Shown here: one piece after another, positions 45,538-55,780 of the stretch
Numbering within the stretch: the stretch's first letter is position 1
Layout: each line of letters opens with the position of its first letter
Origin: Incurvaria masculella
Lineage: Eukaryota; Arthropoda; Insecta; Lepidoptera; Incurvariidae
Assembly: GCA_946894095.1 (NCBI GenBank)
Contig: OX335643.1
Location: 3,707,036 to 3,771,035 of the forward strand
DNA: 64,000 nucleotides
Direction: 5' to 3'
Program-made: the position numbers and the translations under genes
The notes under the pieces: model-generated
What the model saw: the letters and a program-made list of their open reading frames with translations, nothing else
Databases searched by the model: none
What the model was told of the DNA's origin: nothing

Positions 45538-45945
45538 AGCGACCGAGTGCTAGTCGGACTCGCATACGAAGGTTTTCGCATCATCGTACAAGATCAAAAG
45601 ATAAAAAATGGTATGTTTTGCTGCTTCGGGTCCAGCCTTGCAGTATACTCGTAAAGTAGTTCTTTTTACTGGGCTCTTTCTTCAATTAATGTGTCCTTGC
45701 TTCACGGTCGATTATACATACATACATGTCACATTCCTCATAAAAAAATACGTTTATTTTATGCCCCCCTCCCCCTTATTTTTTTATAAGATTTAAATGT
45801 TTACTATTACTTTTGCAAAAATTTTAGCTGTCTAGGTAACGTGTCATGAGATACAGCCCGCTAACACACGGACGGATGGACGGACAGACAGACAGCGGAG
45901 TAATAGGACTCAGATGACGCCCTTTGGGTACGGTACCCTAAAAAC
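45538..45945 (+). repeat. second GACGGACG element, interrupted
   Basis: Directly follows the first: GCGACCGAGTGCTAGTCGGA at the left, GACGGATGGACGGACAGACA and TTTGGGTACGGTACCCTAAA at the right. Bases 45609-45746 are an arm of the foldback element. Confidence 0.88.
45609..45746. repeat. foldback arm inside a GACGGACG element
   Basis: GGTATGTTTTGCTGCTTCGG to CCTTGCTTCACGGTCGATTA, the same as the right arm at 985-1090. Confidence 0.85.
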
Positions 45946-46009
45946 CACCAACCCTTTCGAAATATTCCCATTACGTTTATGAATCGTATTTTTATCTAAA
46001 TAAGCAGTA

Positions 46010-46215
46010 TACAGTATGATGGCATATGGCATACGCCCGGCCCTCACATAAGAGGTTTTTTTTACGAAAAACTGGTACGGGTGGCTGTGCTTAGAGCCCA
46101 AAGGTACCCAGAAAAGCCAAATGCACCTCACCTCGCGAAACCACTTTCAGCGAGGCACCATACCAGCGGCTTTGCGGACTATCGCTGAACTAATGAGATG
46201 CCCGACGATGCCCAT
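46010..46215. repeat. dispersed repeat fragments
   Basis: CAGCGAGGCACCATACCAGC and CGATGCCCATGGGCTTTCGA recur at 36385 and 35440; element type unknown. Confidence 0.6.
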
Positions 46216-46669
46216 GGGCTTTCGAACTTACACGGCTAATCTTAGTGTAATTGTGATCTCACAACTTGGACGATATCACTGAACCATAATTATTTATACA
46301 TAATACCGTAAACTATATGTACATGCTCAGTCATTGTATCACATAATTCTCAGGAGGAGAATGATCTGTGCTTTTGGGTGAATTCAACGTCAATTCATTC
46401 TCACCTGTGACTCACCCGGATCTTTGTAGGATGAATGAAACAGTGACGAAATCCACACAATTGTGGTGTTCGTTTCCAGTAATAGTTAGATGACACAGCA
46501 ATGGTCTCGCCGCTCGTTACGTGTACCTAAAAGATGATTTGGACGAAACGAGCTCGACATTCACAAAATATCTCTAACCCTCCGCGGAAACAGCGTAATG
46601 TTACTTATGTATATTTACGTATATATGTACTTTATCTCCCCAACTTTGTTTTTTCATGTGACATGGCTA
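46216..46669. other. no feature recognised
   Basis: AT-rich DNA between repeats. Confidence 0.5.
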
Positions 46670-46985
46670 AAACCCAATTACACCGCATTCCCTAAGGAAT
46701 TCCCTTTATGAGCACTGCTAGATTGAACTGGATTGAAAACACGGACAATTTTTCATTGCCGCTTCGATCATCTTTTCATCCATGATAGTACCAACCCTAC
46801 CACCTAGTAGGGGAAAGGGATCTTCAGTTGTACATGAAATCCGAACTATGGATTAGCTCGTATTCGTGATGAAATGCACTTATCCAGCTCGGAAAGAGAA
46901 ATGAAGTGGTGCATGTACGGGCGGGGATTCGAACCCAGATCTATCTATGGTATGCAAGGCAAGTCCGCGCCGCATGTAAATATAC
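46670..46985 (-). repeat. SINE with tRNA-like head, clear B box
   Basis: On the minus strand the head reads CGGACTTGCCTTGCATACC, then CTGGGTTCGAATCCCCGCCC: a textbook pol III B box. The linker GATAAGTGCATTTCATCACG and the shared body follow. Confidence 0.88.
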
Positions 46986-46998
46986 TTTTTCTACCAAT

Positions 46999-47410
46999 CA
47001 AGTACGTCGCTTTTTCCAAGGAATGTGTTATGTATGTATAATCGACCGTGAAGAAAGGACGCATTAAAAAAACCGGCCAAGCGCGAGTCGGACTCGCACA
47101 CGAAGGGTTCCGTACCATCGTACTAGATTTAACACAAAAAAAATAGGTTTTTTGTATGGGGCCCCCCTTTTATTTTTAAATTTTTTTTATTTTACCTATT
47201 TATTGTTATAGCGGCAAAATAAATACTCACTCCGTAAAACAATCAGCTGCCTACCTATTACAGTTCACGAGATACAGCCCTGTGACAGACGGACGGACGG
47301 ACAGCGGATACTTAGTAATAGGGGTACGGAACCCTAAAAAGAGCTCTTAAAAGCAGTAATTTTACAGGGATCTTTTTTTTATTAAAGTGTCCTCGCTTCA
47401 CGGTCGATTA
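46999..47410. repeat. foldback element split by a GACGGACG element
   Basis: Left arm 46999-47067 (AAGTACGTCGCTTTTTCCAA, ATCGACCGTGAAGAAAGGAC) and right arm 47341-47410 (GTGTCCTCGCTTCACGGTCG) surround the insert at 47068-47340. Confidence 0.85.
47068..47340 (+). repeat. GACGGACG element inside a foldback element
   Basis: AACCGGCCAAGCGCGAGTCG to GGGGTACGGAACCCTAAAAA, short microsatellite near 47285-47300. Confidence 0.9.
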
Positions 47411-47992
47411 AATATTCAATGGAGCACGTGCTTCAGTTTTAAATATTTGTCCTTGCATCTGACGACTTCAATAATTTGTCGTAGAAAGTTTTATCATCAT
47501 TATCAACAGACTATTTATATTATCAGATTACAATAAACACGTTGTGTATGACATATGTGGGTAAAATGACTTGCGTTTATCTCAGTTTATGGTTTTTAGG
47601 GTTTCGTCACTCAAAGTAGAGAAGGAACCCTTGTAGGATAATTTCTATGTATTCGAGACCCGCGTCTCGGTACGGTCATTTTGTCTGAAATCTATACACC
47701 GGAAATGGAGATAAATTTGAGATCTCTCTCTGTCATTCTGAAGTCAACCAAAAGGACTTAGAAACTCCTTCTCTTTCCAGTGTATACAATTGACAGGAAA
47801 CGACCGTACGTGTGTGGTTATGTTAAAATCGATATCAACTTCGTCGGTCTATAGTTTCCTTGGAGCTGTAAAATCGATCTTCTAAAATCAACGAGATCAA
47901 AAATATAGCCATCTACGCCGTGTTGTGCATATACGCTAGGGAATTCGACCAATTCCGTACCAATCAAAAGTGGTGGCCAAATATTCTACACA
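47411..47992. other. no feature recognised
   Basis: AT-rich interval; no exon or placed repeat. Confidence 0.5.
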
Positions 47993-48542
47993 TTAAGGTG
48001 GCCCAACCCGCTCATTTCCCCATACAAAAGGGGAAAGAAGATCACGCCTATATTTCTTGTCAGAGATCCAAAATTTTGCTCAATATAGCTTTATTTAATT
48101 GAACTAGATGTCTGATGACCATTGGCATTGTAAAATTGTGTTTGGTTTCCAAGTTATAACGTCCGAAAGTTCGGATTTTTCGCGCGTTTTATACAATTAC
48201 TTTGGAGGTGGATTACGCAATGATAAAGTAAGAACATCTTAAAAAGATTAGTCAACAAACATAGCTTGTTTAATCAAGATTCATAATCTATTTGGTTTTT
48301 GTTAGATTTTTGACTACAGCGGTCGTGGTTTACTTTTAGCTATAAGTCGTTTTGAAATTAAAATTTTCGTAAATCTTACCAAATCATACACTATGCACAT
48401 TGTCTTTTTTGTGGACAGGTTGCATCTTCCTCATAACGGAGCCTGTCTTATTCTTAGAAACAGAGAAGGTCCCAGAGCGCAACAGCACGGTTTTGTACCG
48501 TGCCCGCAAATGAGTTGAGGCCGCCGGGTTGGGCCACCTTAA
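47993..48542 (+). repeat. TTAA MITE (GGTGGCCCA family), complete
   Basis: TTAAGGTGGCCCAACCCGC to CCGGGTTGGGCCACCTTAA, TTAA at both ends, 550 bases. Confidence 0.93.
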
Positions 48543-48784
48543 GAGCGCAGAACGTATGACAGAAACGTTTCTGATTGATGCAGAATTGATCGAATTCCTT
48601 CACATCTTAAGCCGGTTACCCCCGGTACTTCTTGCCATCTAGAAGATATGCCATCTAGCACGATTTCTATGAGGCCTGCTGACTCCAATTTTCTTAGGGC
48701 ACATCGATATTTTGATTAAAAAATATATACTTTTTCGTGGGAGGAGGGACTGTAGGAGAATTCCAAGTTATGGGTATTTTTTTT

Positions 48785-49655
48785 TATGCGACCTGACATG
48801 GACGGCTAATACCACACAACTACCGTTATGATATTAGCCCAATACACCTCATTCCCGAAGGAATTTGGTGCCATGCCAGGACATTCCCTTTATGAGCACG
48901 ACTACATTAAACTGGATGGAAAACACGGAAAATTTTTCATTGCCGCTTCGACCATCTTTTCATCCAACGCGATGGTACCAACCCGGGCGGGCATAAACCC
49001 TACCACCTAGTAGGGGAAGGGGACTGTGGGTTTGAATGATGCTAAACACAGTTTACGGTATTATATATTTATTGTTAGATTTGTTGACGATTTGATGTAT
49101 GATTGTACAATGTATTTTACGCGTTTGTCCGGAGTCGTGTTGAGTCGACCGGCGACGAACTCTCACTGCCTGGCCGCATGCCATGTGGCCAGATGTTGAA
49201 GGATCCGTCTGGTAGCAGGTAGTGGAGGCGCGCAGCCCCCACAGTACCCCCCTGCCAGTGATCGAGCTAGATCACGAGTAACCAGCTTGCAGACGATCTG
49301 GAAACCGAACCCGACGGCCGGCTCTCGTTGCTGGAGGTTCTGCAATTGTTTTGTTGGTTTTCTGGTGATCACTTCCCTCTGGACTGGTGGAACTGACTGG
49401 AGCCTCCGTGGTGTGCTCTTCAGGCATTATGAAGGCGAATGTTGAAGGATCCGTCTGGTAGCAGGTAGTGGAGGCGCGCAGCCCCCACAGGACCTACAGT
49501 TTTACATGGATTCCGAACCATGGAGCAGCTCGCATTCGTAACGAAATGCACTTATCGAACTCAGAAAGAGAAAGACAGTGGTGCATGTCGGTATTGAACC
49601 CAGGTCTCTGGTACGCTAGGCCAGTCCCCGCGCCACTAGGCTACGAGCCGGTGTA
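48785..49655 (-). repeat. SINE with tRNA-like head, split by a solo LTR
   Basis: Tail and most of the body at 48785-49024, the rest of body and head at 49490-49655. The head includes CCTGGGTTCAATACC (B-box region on the minus strand). The two parts join exactly at GGGGAC-CTACAG once the LTR and one GGAC are removed. Confidence 0.9.
49025..49489. mobile_element. solo LTR (or LTR-ended remnant) with 4-bp target duplication
   Basis: Begins TGTGGGTTTG and ends CAGCCCCCACA: TG...CA termini with inverted TGTGGG/CCCACA. GGAC is duplicated at 49021-49024 and 49490-49493. A 50-base block (GTTGAAGGATCCGTCTGGTA...) occurs twice, at 49195-49244 and at the right end, so the copy may retain parts of two LTRs. 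No gag-pol frame. Confidence 0.88.
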
Positions 49656-49678
49656 AAGCAGGTAGAGATATTGGTAGA

Positions 49679-49745
49679 CTTAATACCCGCGAATGGTATG
49701 TTTCGCTGGTTCGGGTCCAGCCTTGCAGTATATTCATAAATTAGT
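49679..49745. repeat. fragment of foldback arm
   Basis: ATACCCGCGAATGGTATGTT and GGTTCGGGTCCAGCCTTGCA, as at 985-1030. Confidence 0.75.
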
Positions 49746-49756
49746 TTTTCTCACCA

Positions 49757-50056
49757 CACCAAGTCATGATATTAGCCTTGTCTTAAAGGGTCTTTCCCTT
49801 TATGTGCACGGCTGGAATATGGAAAACACGGACTATTTTTCATCGCCGCTTCGGCCACCTTTTCATCCAATGCGATGGTACCAACCCGGGCGGGCTTCTA
49901 CCGCCTAGTAGTAGTAGTAGGAAGGGCATCTACAGTTTTACATGCATTCCGATCCGAACTCAGAATATAAAGAAAGTAGTGCATGAACGGGGCGAGGGTT
50001 GGAACCCAGACCTCTGGCATGCGAGGCAAGTACCCGCGGCAGGAGGCTACGAGAGA
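49757..50056 (-). repeat. SINE with tRNA-like head
   Basis: Minus orientation: head CTCGTAGCCTCCTGCCGCGG, B-box-like GGGTTCCAACCC, a shortened linker, then the shared body to 49757. A (TAG)n run sits inside the body near 49907-49921. Confidence 0.85.
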
Positions 50057-50104
50057 AGCGCTTCGTGAAGACATTCTGTGGTGAAGACAAAGTTAGGCAA
50101 GTTA

Positions 50105-50480
50105 TGTCAGCCTCAATGGCCCAGTGGCGCGAACTTCGGCGATCGCTCTCCGAAGTTAAGCAACGCTCGGTCCGGTCTGGTCTTGGATGGGTGACCATTC
50201 GGCCGTTGAGAGAGGCTGGCCGTGGTTCGGATTCCACGCTAAACTTTAGGTCCCCTTCCTTACTTACTAGGGTTAATCCCGCCCGGGTTGGTACCATCGC
50301 ATTGGATGAACGATGGTCGAAGCGGCAATGAAAATTGTCCGTGTTTTCCATCCAGTTCAATGTAGCCGTGCAATATAAGGAAGGTCCTGGCATGGCACCT
50401 AGCTCCCATGTGGTGTGTTGGGCCAATACCATGACATAATGGTGTGGTATTAGCCATCCATGTCCAGTCACATAAAAAAA
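50105..50480 (+). repeat. SINE with 5S rRNA-derived head
   Basis: GGCCCAGTGGCGCGAACTTC, CCGAAGTTAAGCAACGCTCG, CTTGGATGGGTGACCATTCG, then body and an A-rich tail at 50472-50480. It lies head to head with the tRNA-headed SINE, 50 bases apart. Confidence 0.93.
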
Positions 50481-50940
50481 AGGGATCATCCGTAATCGCA
50501 GTGTGCGTCTAGGAAGCTCACGAAGTATACCGCGATCGTAATGTATGCCTACCCCTTTTAGGAAACAGCGCGATGGTATTTACGTATATTTGTAATTGCC
50601 CCTGTTCCTGAATAAAACTTTCATGTTAACGATTCACGTTCATAAAGCGCTATAAAATAATATGATAAAATAAAATAAAAAATAATTTAAAAACGCCTCT
50701 AACGCCAAAGGCGAAATTCAACGCACAAGTAGTTCATTGACCTCAAATAGGGGCGTTTGAGGTCAATGATCTCGGAATCAGCGCGGGGAATATGGGACAA
50801 AGTAGATCGTTGACCCCAAATTGCTCAGAAACGAAACTACGATCAAGAATTTCTTTTTCATCGTAAGTCAAAAATACTGTAAAATGTATCTTTTTATGCT
50901 AGACCTAATGAAATGTCGAATGATATTAGCCACTAGCTTA
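50481..50940. other. no feature recognised
   Basis: AT-rich. An inverted GTTCATTGACCTCAAA / GTTTGAGGTCAATGA pair at about 50732-50771 is the only structure seen. Confidence 0.5.
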
Positions 50941-50944
50941 GGTA

Positions 50945-51080
50945 CCACTAGCTGTGGTACCCGGCTCCGCTCGGATTTTGGCCTAAAGTCGTTTCATCCA
51001 ACTATGTTCAGTAGTTTTTTCGTGAAAGAGTAAGAAACATCCATCCATACTCACAAACTTACGCGTTTATAATATTAGTT
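50945..51080. repeat. widespread arthropod repeat
   Basis: CACTAGCTGTGGTACCCGGC, then TCGTTTCATCCAACTATG and the end TTTATAATATTAGTTGG. Shares its first block with 32075-32130. Confidence 0.7.
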
Positions 51081-51172
51081 GGATTATGGGTGAACTATTC
51101 ACGTACAAATAGAAGGTATGGGGTTGACCACAGAAGAGAAAAGTAAGGAGAAGTGGAGTAAGGAGGAGAGGT

Positions 51173-51382
51173 GGTTAATCCCGCCCGGGTTGGTACCATC
51201 GCATTGAATGAACGATGGTCGAAGCGGCAATGAAAATTGTCCGTGTTTTCCATCCAGTTTAATGTAGCCGTGCAATATAAGGAAGGTCCTGGCATGGCAC
51301 CTAGTTCCCATGTGGTGTGTTAGGCTAATACCATGACAGAAGGTGTGGTATTAGCATCCATGTCCAGTCACAAAAAAAAAGG
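51173..51382 (+). repeat. SINE body fragment with A tail
   Basis: TTAATCCCGCCCGGGTTGGT to GTCCAGTCACAAAAAAAA; 5' part missing. Confidence 0.88.
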
Positions 51383-51735
51383 ACGGATATATTTTAATTT
51401 CAAAATTATGAAGGAATGGGTTATGATCCAAAACAGAGTCTTCCAGAGCCCTTAGTGCGATTTGGCACATAAATTGGCGTTTACGCCAAACCGTTTACGT
51501 GGCTGTTTTAACCGACTCCGTGTTTTCATACATATTTGGTTGTCCGAACTTGATTTTGACCGGTTGAAGAAATGAAACCACAAAATAGGTTGTAGGTGAG
51601 AACTGGCCGTACAGGGGAGTTACCATGGTGCGTTAACTCGCCGGGTGAATAGTAAGTGAACATATAAGAGAGTGATTCAATCTGACATTGATGCTGAGAT
51701 TTATAGACGTTACTCGTACTTAGCTGAGCCAAAAT
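51383..51735. other. relic of the TCACCTAAATTGGCG family and unplaced DNA
   Basis: Around 51460-51610 a strongly decayed copy is recognisable by ATAAATTGGCGTTTACGCCA and GACCGGTTGAAGAAATGAAA. Nothing else seen. Confidence 0.5.
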
Positions 51736-51920
51736 ATCAAATCAAATCAAATCAAATCAAAAATAATTTATTCTTCATATACATACACAGTAAGATTTAC
51801 AACATAAAAGCAGCACAATGAGTAAGCAAGTAGTAATGAAGAAAAGGGGCCATCTCAGCATAAGTTGCTTTTCACTCGGTGAGCAGCAACGCTGATTTAC
51901 GTCTGGTCCCTAAAGAAATA
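51736..51920 (-). mobile_element. LINE 3' end with (AAATC)n tail
   Basis: A run of AAATC units at 51736-51761 is the (GATTT)n tail of a minus-strand LINE; about 150 bases of 3' UTR follow, without ORF. Confidence 0.7.
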
Positions 51921-52149
51921 AAATAAAAAAAACAAATCCTTGTAAATATCATATCATATATATCATATAATATGGCTTCCGACTGTCAAATTTGACATTC
52001 GCACCGTAAATTGTATTTCAAAACTTATAGTCGAAAGAGCCTAGTACGAGTAACGTCTATGAGTCCAGCATAAGTTGCATTTCGTCACCAAGTGAATTAA
52101 AATTTACCAGTTGGCATGGTACGAAATGCAACTACTACACGTCTGTTTT

Positions 52150-52490
52150 TCCTGAGACCCCAGTCCCAGCGGTCACCTAATTTGGCGTTTACGGCAAACC
52201 GATCGACTGGCGTTTTCAAATGTATGGAGAAATTGAAGAGCGCGCGCAGTGGGTTTTAAGCGAACTAATATTTTCGGGTCCGAGTTTGATTTGACAGCTT
52301 CCTCAAAGTTGCCGTAAATACGTCGAAGTTGCCGTGCACGTCGGCTCCGCGTTGTCATACAAATCGGAAGTCCGAGTTTGACTGTGACAGCTTGAAGAAG
52401 TAAAGCCACAGAATATCTAGTAAAAACTTTTACCGAAAACGCCAGTCGATCGGTTTGCCGTAAACGCCAATTTAGGTGAGAACTCAGACT
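52150..52490. repeat. TIR element (TCACCTAAATTGGCG family), complete
   Basis: From CCAGCGGTCACCTAATTTGG to CCAATTTAGGTGAGAACTCA. The extreme right end repeats left-end sequence (GCCAGTCGATCGGTTTGCCG), so the right arm is longer than in other copies. Confidence 0.85.
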
Positions 52491-52499
52491 GACCACTTG

Positions 52500-52945
52500 G
52501 AGCGCATCACACCGTCACATCAAAGTCCAATTTGTGGCGGCTACGCTGATGCCGTTTGTACATTGGCGTCATTATGTCGTTTGTTCTTTACGAAAGAATA
52601 GGTAGGTATATCGTAGTACACATATGCCCTGTAGTAACAGCTTGTATTCCCAACATCGCCGCCAAGTTTCCACGGTGGGGCAGTCACTTGTGACTGATTT
52701 ATCGGGCTGCGATGTCTGCGTCTGTTGTTTACAAGTGTGGCGCTCTTTGTTCGCGACAGCTGCGAATCGCCTCTCTTTTGTCTGCATTTCGCGGTGCGAC
52801 CGCGGGAAGACTCGTGTACACGGGGCCAGTAGCGAGGAAGGCACACTGAACTATGCCACACATTGGGAACATCCACCAGGCACGACTGTACTCTAAAATG
52901 CGTTTGTCAAGTCAGTGACATACCGACACAAATTCCCCATATTCC
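52500..52945. other. unplaced GC-richer DNA
   Basis: No recognised exon or repeat; the short open frames on both strands show no protein-like pattern. Confidence 0.45.
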
Positions 52946-52949
52946 GGGA

Positions 52950-53495
52950 GGTCACGACATTTTTGGTCACGATAAGGTAAATGGCTGAATCTAGGTTCAC
53001 AGGTTAGAGAACAACCCTTTGATGCTAAATATGTCGGTCTGCCTGTGCCAAGTCGTTGCGTTATCTAAATTGGCTATATAAAATATATGTTGGTATGTAC
53101 CTGCTGATGAATATACTGATTGTCTAGAAACATTGATACCTATTAATTATACAACAATAACCAGTCGGTATTTTAATAAAATACTTACATATACGTAAAG
53201 TTATATCTGAAACCTAAATCACCCATAACTACGAAACGCAACCAAAGATTTGTTCAGTTTTGGTATTGCTAAGTAAATATGTACAGATACTTTCATGCTT
53301 CGTTAATTGCAGCCATTTACCTTATCATGTAAATGTTTTGTCACCATAACTATTGTTTCAGGTGCCTTATTCTACGTAACGAAACCACTTGGCACAGGCA
53401 CACTGACACATTTAGCTTCAGAGGGTGTGTCTTTGTCCTGTGAACCCAGTTTCAGCCATTTACGTTATCGTTACCATTTTTGTCGCGACCTCCTA
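52950..53495. repeat. TIR element with GGTCACGACA ends
   Basis: GGTCACGACATTTTTGGTCA at the left and ATTTTTGTCGCGACC inverted at the right. Close to the copy at 28653-29197. Confidence 0.88.
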
Positions 53496-53984
53496 GTCTA
53501 CCAATACACGGTTAAGTTGGGTTGGTAATTTTTGAAATTTTGAAATTTTTTTCTTAGTAAGCACGCTAAATAGTATTCTCCTTTCTTTTTAATTTAAGGG
53601 AAGGCCTTAAGAGACTGACTTTGGGCAGACTGGAGCATTTTGCTCGGAGCCGAGAGGTCTCTGATCCCTTAACACATCCATAACCTTTGGCACAGGCACA
53701 CTGACACATTTAGCTTCAGAGGGTGTGTCTTTGTCCTGTGAACCCAGTTTCAGCCATTTACGTTATCGTTACCATTTTTGTCGCGACCTCCTAGTCTACC
53801 AATACACGGTTAAGTTGGGTTGGTAATTTTTGAAATTTTGAAATTTTTTTCTTAGTAAGCACGCTAAATAGTATTCTCCTTTCTTTTTAATTTAAGGGAA
53901 GGCCTTAAGAGACTGACTTTGGGCAGACTGGAGCATTTTGCTCGGAGCCGAGAGGTCTCTGATCCCTTAACACATCCATAACCT
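53389..53984. repeat. exact 298-bp tandem duplication
   Basis: 53389-53686 and 53687-53984 appear identical by eye, both starting TTGGCACAGGCACACTGACA and ending ACACATCCATAACC. The unit spans the right end of the TIR element and its flank. Confidence 0.92.
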
Positions 53985-54309
53985 CAAAACAGCGTCGCTC
54001 AATAACTTTCAATAACTTGTCAGTTGACTTTGTGTGAGTCCATGGGGTCGGCCTCGTAACGCCAATCCCTGCTAGACGGATGTATTTCTTGGTTCATTAG
54101 GATAATTTGGCAGACATTCAAAAAGTACGGTTATCAATTGTATCCGATACACATGTTTATTACTACATAAGTGTGTAGTATACTACAAGTGAATGGATTC
54201 GGTACTAGCCAACAGCGTCAAATCTAAGCACAGATACACCGCGTATAATCTGTGTACAATACCCTATGATATTTTTAATTTTTTAAGGGTGTTTATTCTT
54301 AACCGAACG

Positions 54310-54565
54310 CTGAGATAAAATAAAGCGCACCAATGTTTGCGAGTCTGATTTGACCGCTTACGCATCCTCGCCGTTAATACGTGGACGTTTCCGTTTACGC
54401 CGACTCCGCGTATTCATACAAATTTGGACTGTGTTTGATTTTACATGTTGAAGAAGTCTACCACAGAACAAGTGCCTAGTAAAACTTGTATGGGGTTTAA
54501 CGTTTTTACGTAACTTCGAGGTTTGGTAAACGCCCATTTAGGTTAGAAGTCCGACTAGGGGCTCT
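54310..54565. repeat. TIR element (TCACCTAAATTGGCG family), diverged
   Basis: CGCCGTTAATACGTGGACG, GAAGAAGTCTACCACAGAAC and the right end CGCCCATTTAGGTTAGAAG. It keeps the TTAA that is the insertion site in the split copy at 22420. Confidence 0.75.
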
Positions 54566-54604
54566 GAGCTCGCGGTGAACTCTTAAGCACCTGAAAATTT
54601 CGCC

Positions 54605-54920
54605 TCCCATACAAACGTAGTTTACTAATCATTTGAAAACCAATGTTCCAACTTACTTGATATTTGGTATCTAATATTAGGGTACAAATATCTGTGTCTG
54701 CATGCCCTTGTTTTTTCGGTAAATGTATTCTGGGCCATACCATAGAGAAAACAAAATTCGTATGAAGATTTTCTTTTTGCTTTCATTTCATTCGGTTTGG
54801 ATTTTTCAAAAAAACAAAAGCATGCAGACACAGATATTCGTTACCTGATATTAGATATTAAATATCAATTTAATTGGAATAGCGGTTTCCAAATTATTAG
54901 TAAACTACGTTTGTATGGGG
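54605..54920. repeat. foldback element with about 115-base arms
   Basis: CCCATACAAACGTAGTTTAC at the left and GTAAACTACGTTTGTATGGG at the right are perfect inverted copies; arm similarity continues through ATATCTGTGTCTGCATGC and its complement. Confidence 0.88.
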
Positions 54921-55242
54921 AGTATAGCTTACGGGCCGTTCTTAAGTCGACTTTTGACTTGACACGCGACTGTACGTGACATTTCCATGCCCGATGGCGG
55001 AATATTTAGATTCGTGCTTCGTGCCTATCGAATCGAACACGTAATCACATATCGGGGGCGCAGCGTCGTCGGTAGCGAAGTGATAAGCGCAATATTAATG
55101 TAGGTATTACTTCGCAATACCTTCGTGTGTCTGTCGCGAGAGTAAACCTCACGTAAACCTGCTTTGAGCACGTCGTCGGCAAACCTGGTGACCTTGTGAA
55201 CTAAGTCATTGATGTGTTTACGACCGTATTCGATATGTTATC
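54921..55242. other. no feature recognised
   Basis: Unplaced DNA between two repeats. Confidence 0.5.
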
Positions 55243-55541
55243 GTTCTTTTTAGCGTTCCGTACCCAAAGGATGAAAACGGAACCCTGTTACTGAGACTTC
55301 GCTGTCCGTCCGTCCGTCCGTCCGTCTGTCACAGGGCTGTATCTCATGAACCTTAATAGGTAGGCAGCTAAAATGTTCACATAGTGTGTATTTATTTTTC
55401 CGCTTTAACAACAAATAGGTAAAATAAAAATTAAAGGGGGGGCCCCATACAAAAAACATGATTTTTTTATGTTAAATCTTGAACGATGGTACGGAACCCT
55501 TCGTGTGCGACTCCTACTCGCACTTGGCCGGTTCTTTTTAG
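55243..55541 (-). repeat. GACGGACG element, minus orientation
   Basis: GCGTTCCGTACCCAAAGGAT at the left, (CGTC)n at 55302-55325, ACGGAACCCTTCGTGTGCGA and CTCGCACTTGGCCGGTT at the right. Confidence 0.92.
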
Positions 55542-55727
55542 TTTTTTCCGTCGGAAACCCTTAAATACAAAACGATACTGGCTTATCTGATATGGTCGTA
55601 TGTCACCTTGAGGGCTTTCCCACGCCGTCGCTGCGGAAAATGCGGAAACGCGGAACGGCAATGCGCGGAAATGCGGAACTCCCAGCGAGTCTAATGTCTC
55701 TTCGCTTGCAACAATTACCTAAGTGCA

Positions 55728-55729
<2 letters not shown>

Positions 55730-55776
<47 letters not shown>
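55730..55776. repeat. (TA)n microsatellite
   Basis: Uninterrupted TA run of 47 bases abutting the foldback element to its right. Confidence 0.97.

Positions 55777-55780
<4 letters not shown>

Noticed and set aside
46915..46985. Possible tRNA gene on the minus strand
   Set aside because: A good B box but no cloverleaf acceptor stem, and the sequence continues into a SINE body; several diverged copies exist.
49938..50489. 183-codon minus-strand frame
   Set aside because: Antisense reading across two adjacent SINEs.
52541..52896. Open frames of about 90-110 codons on both strands
   Set aside because: Several overlapping frames without protein-like pattern, splice context or relation to a neighbour.
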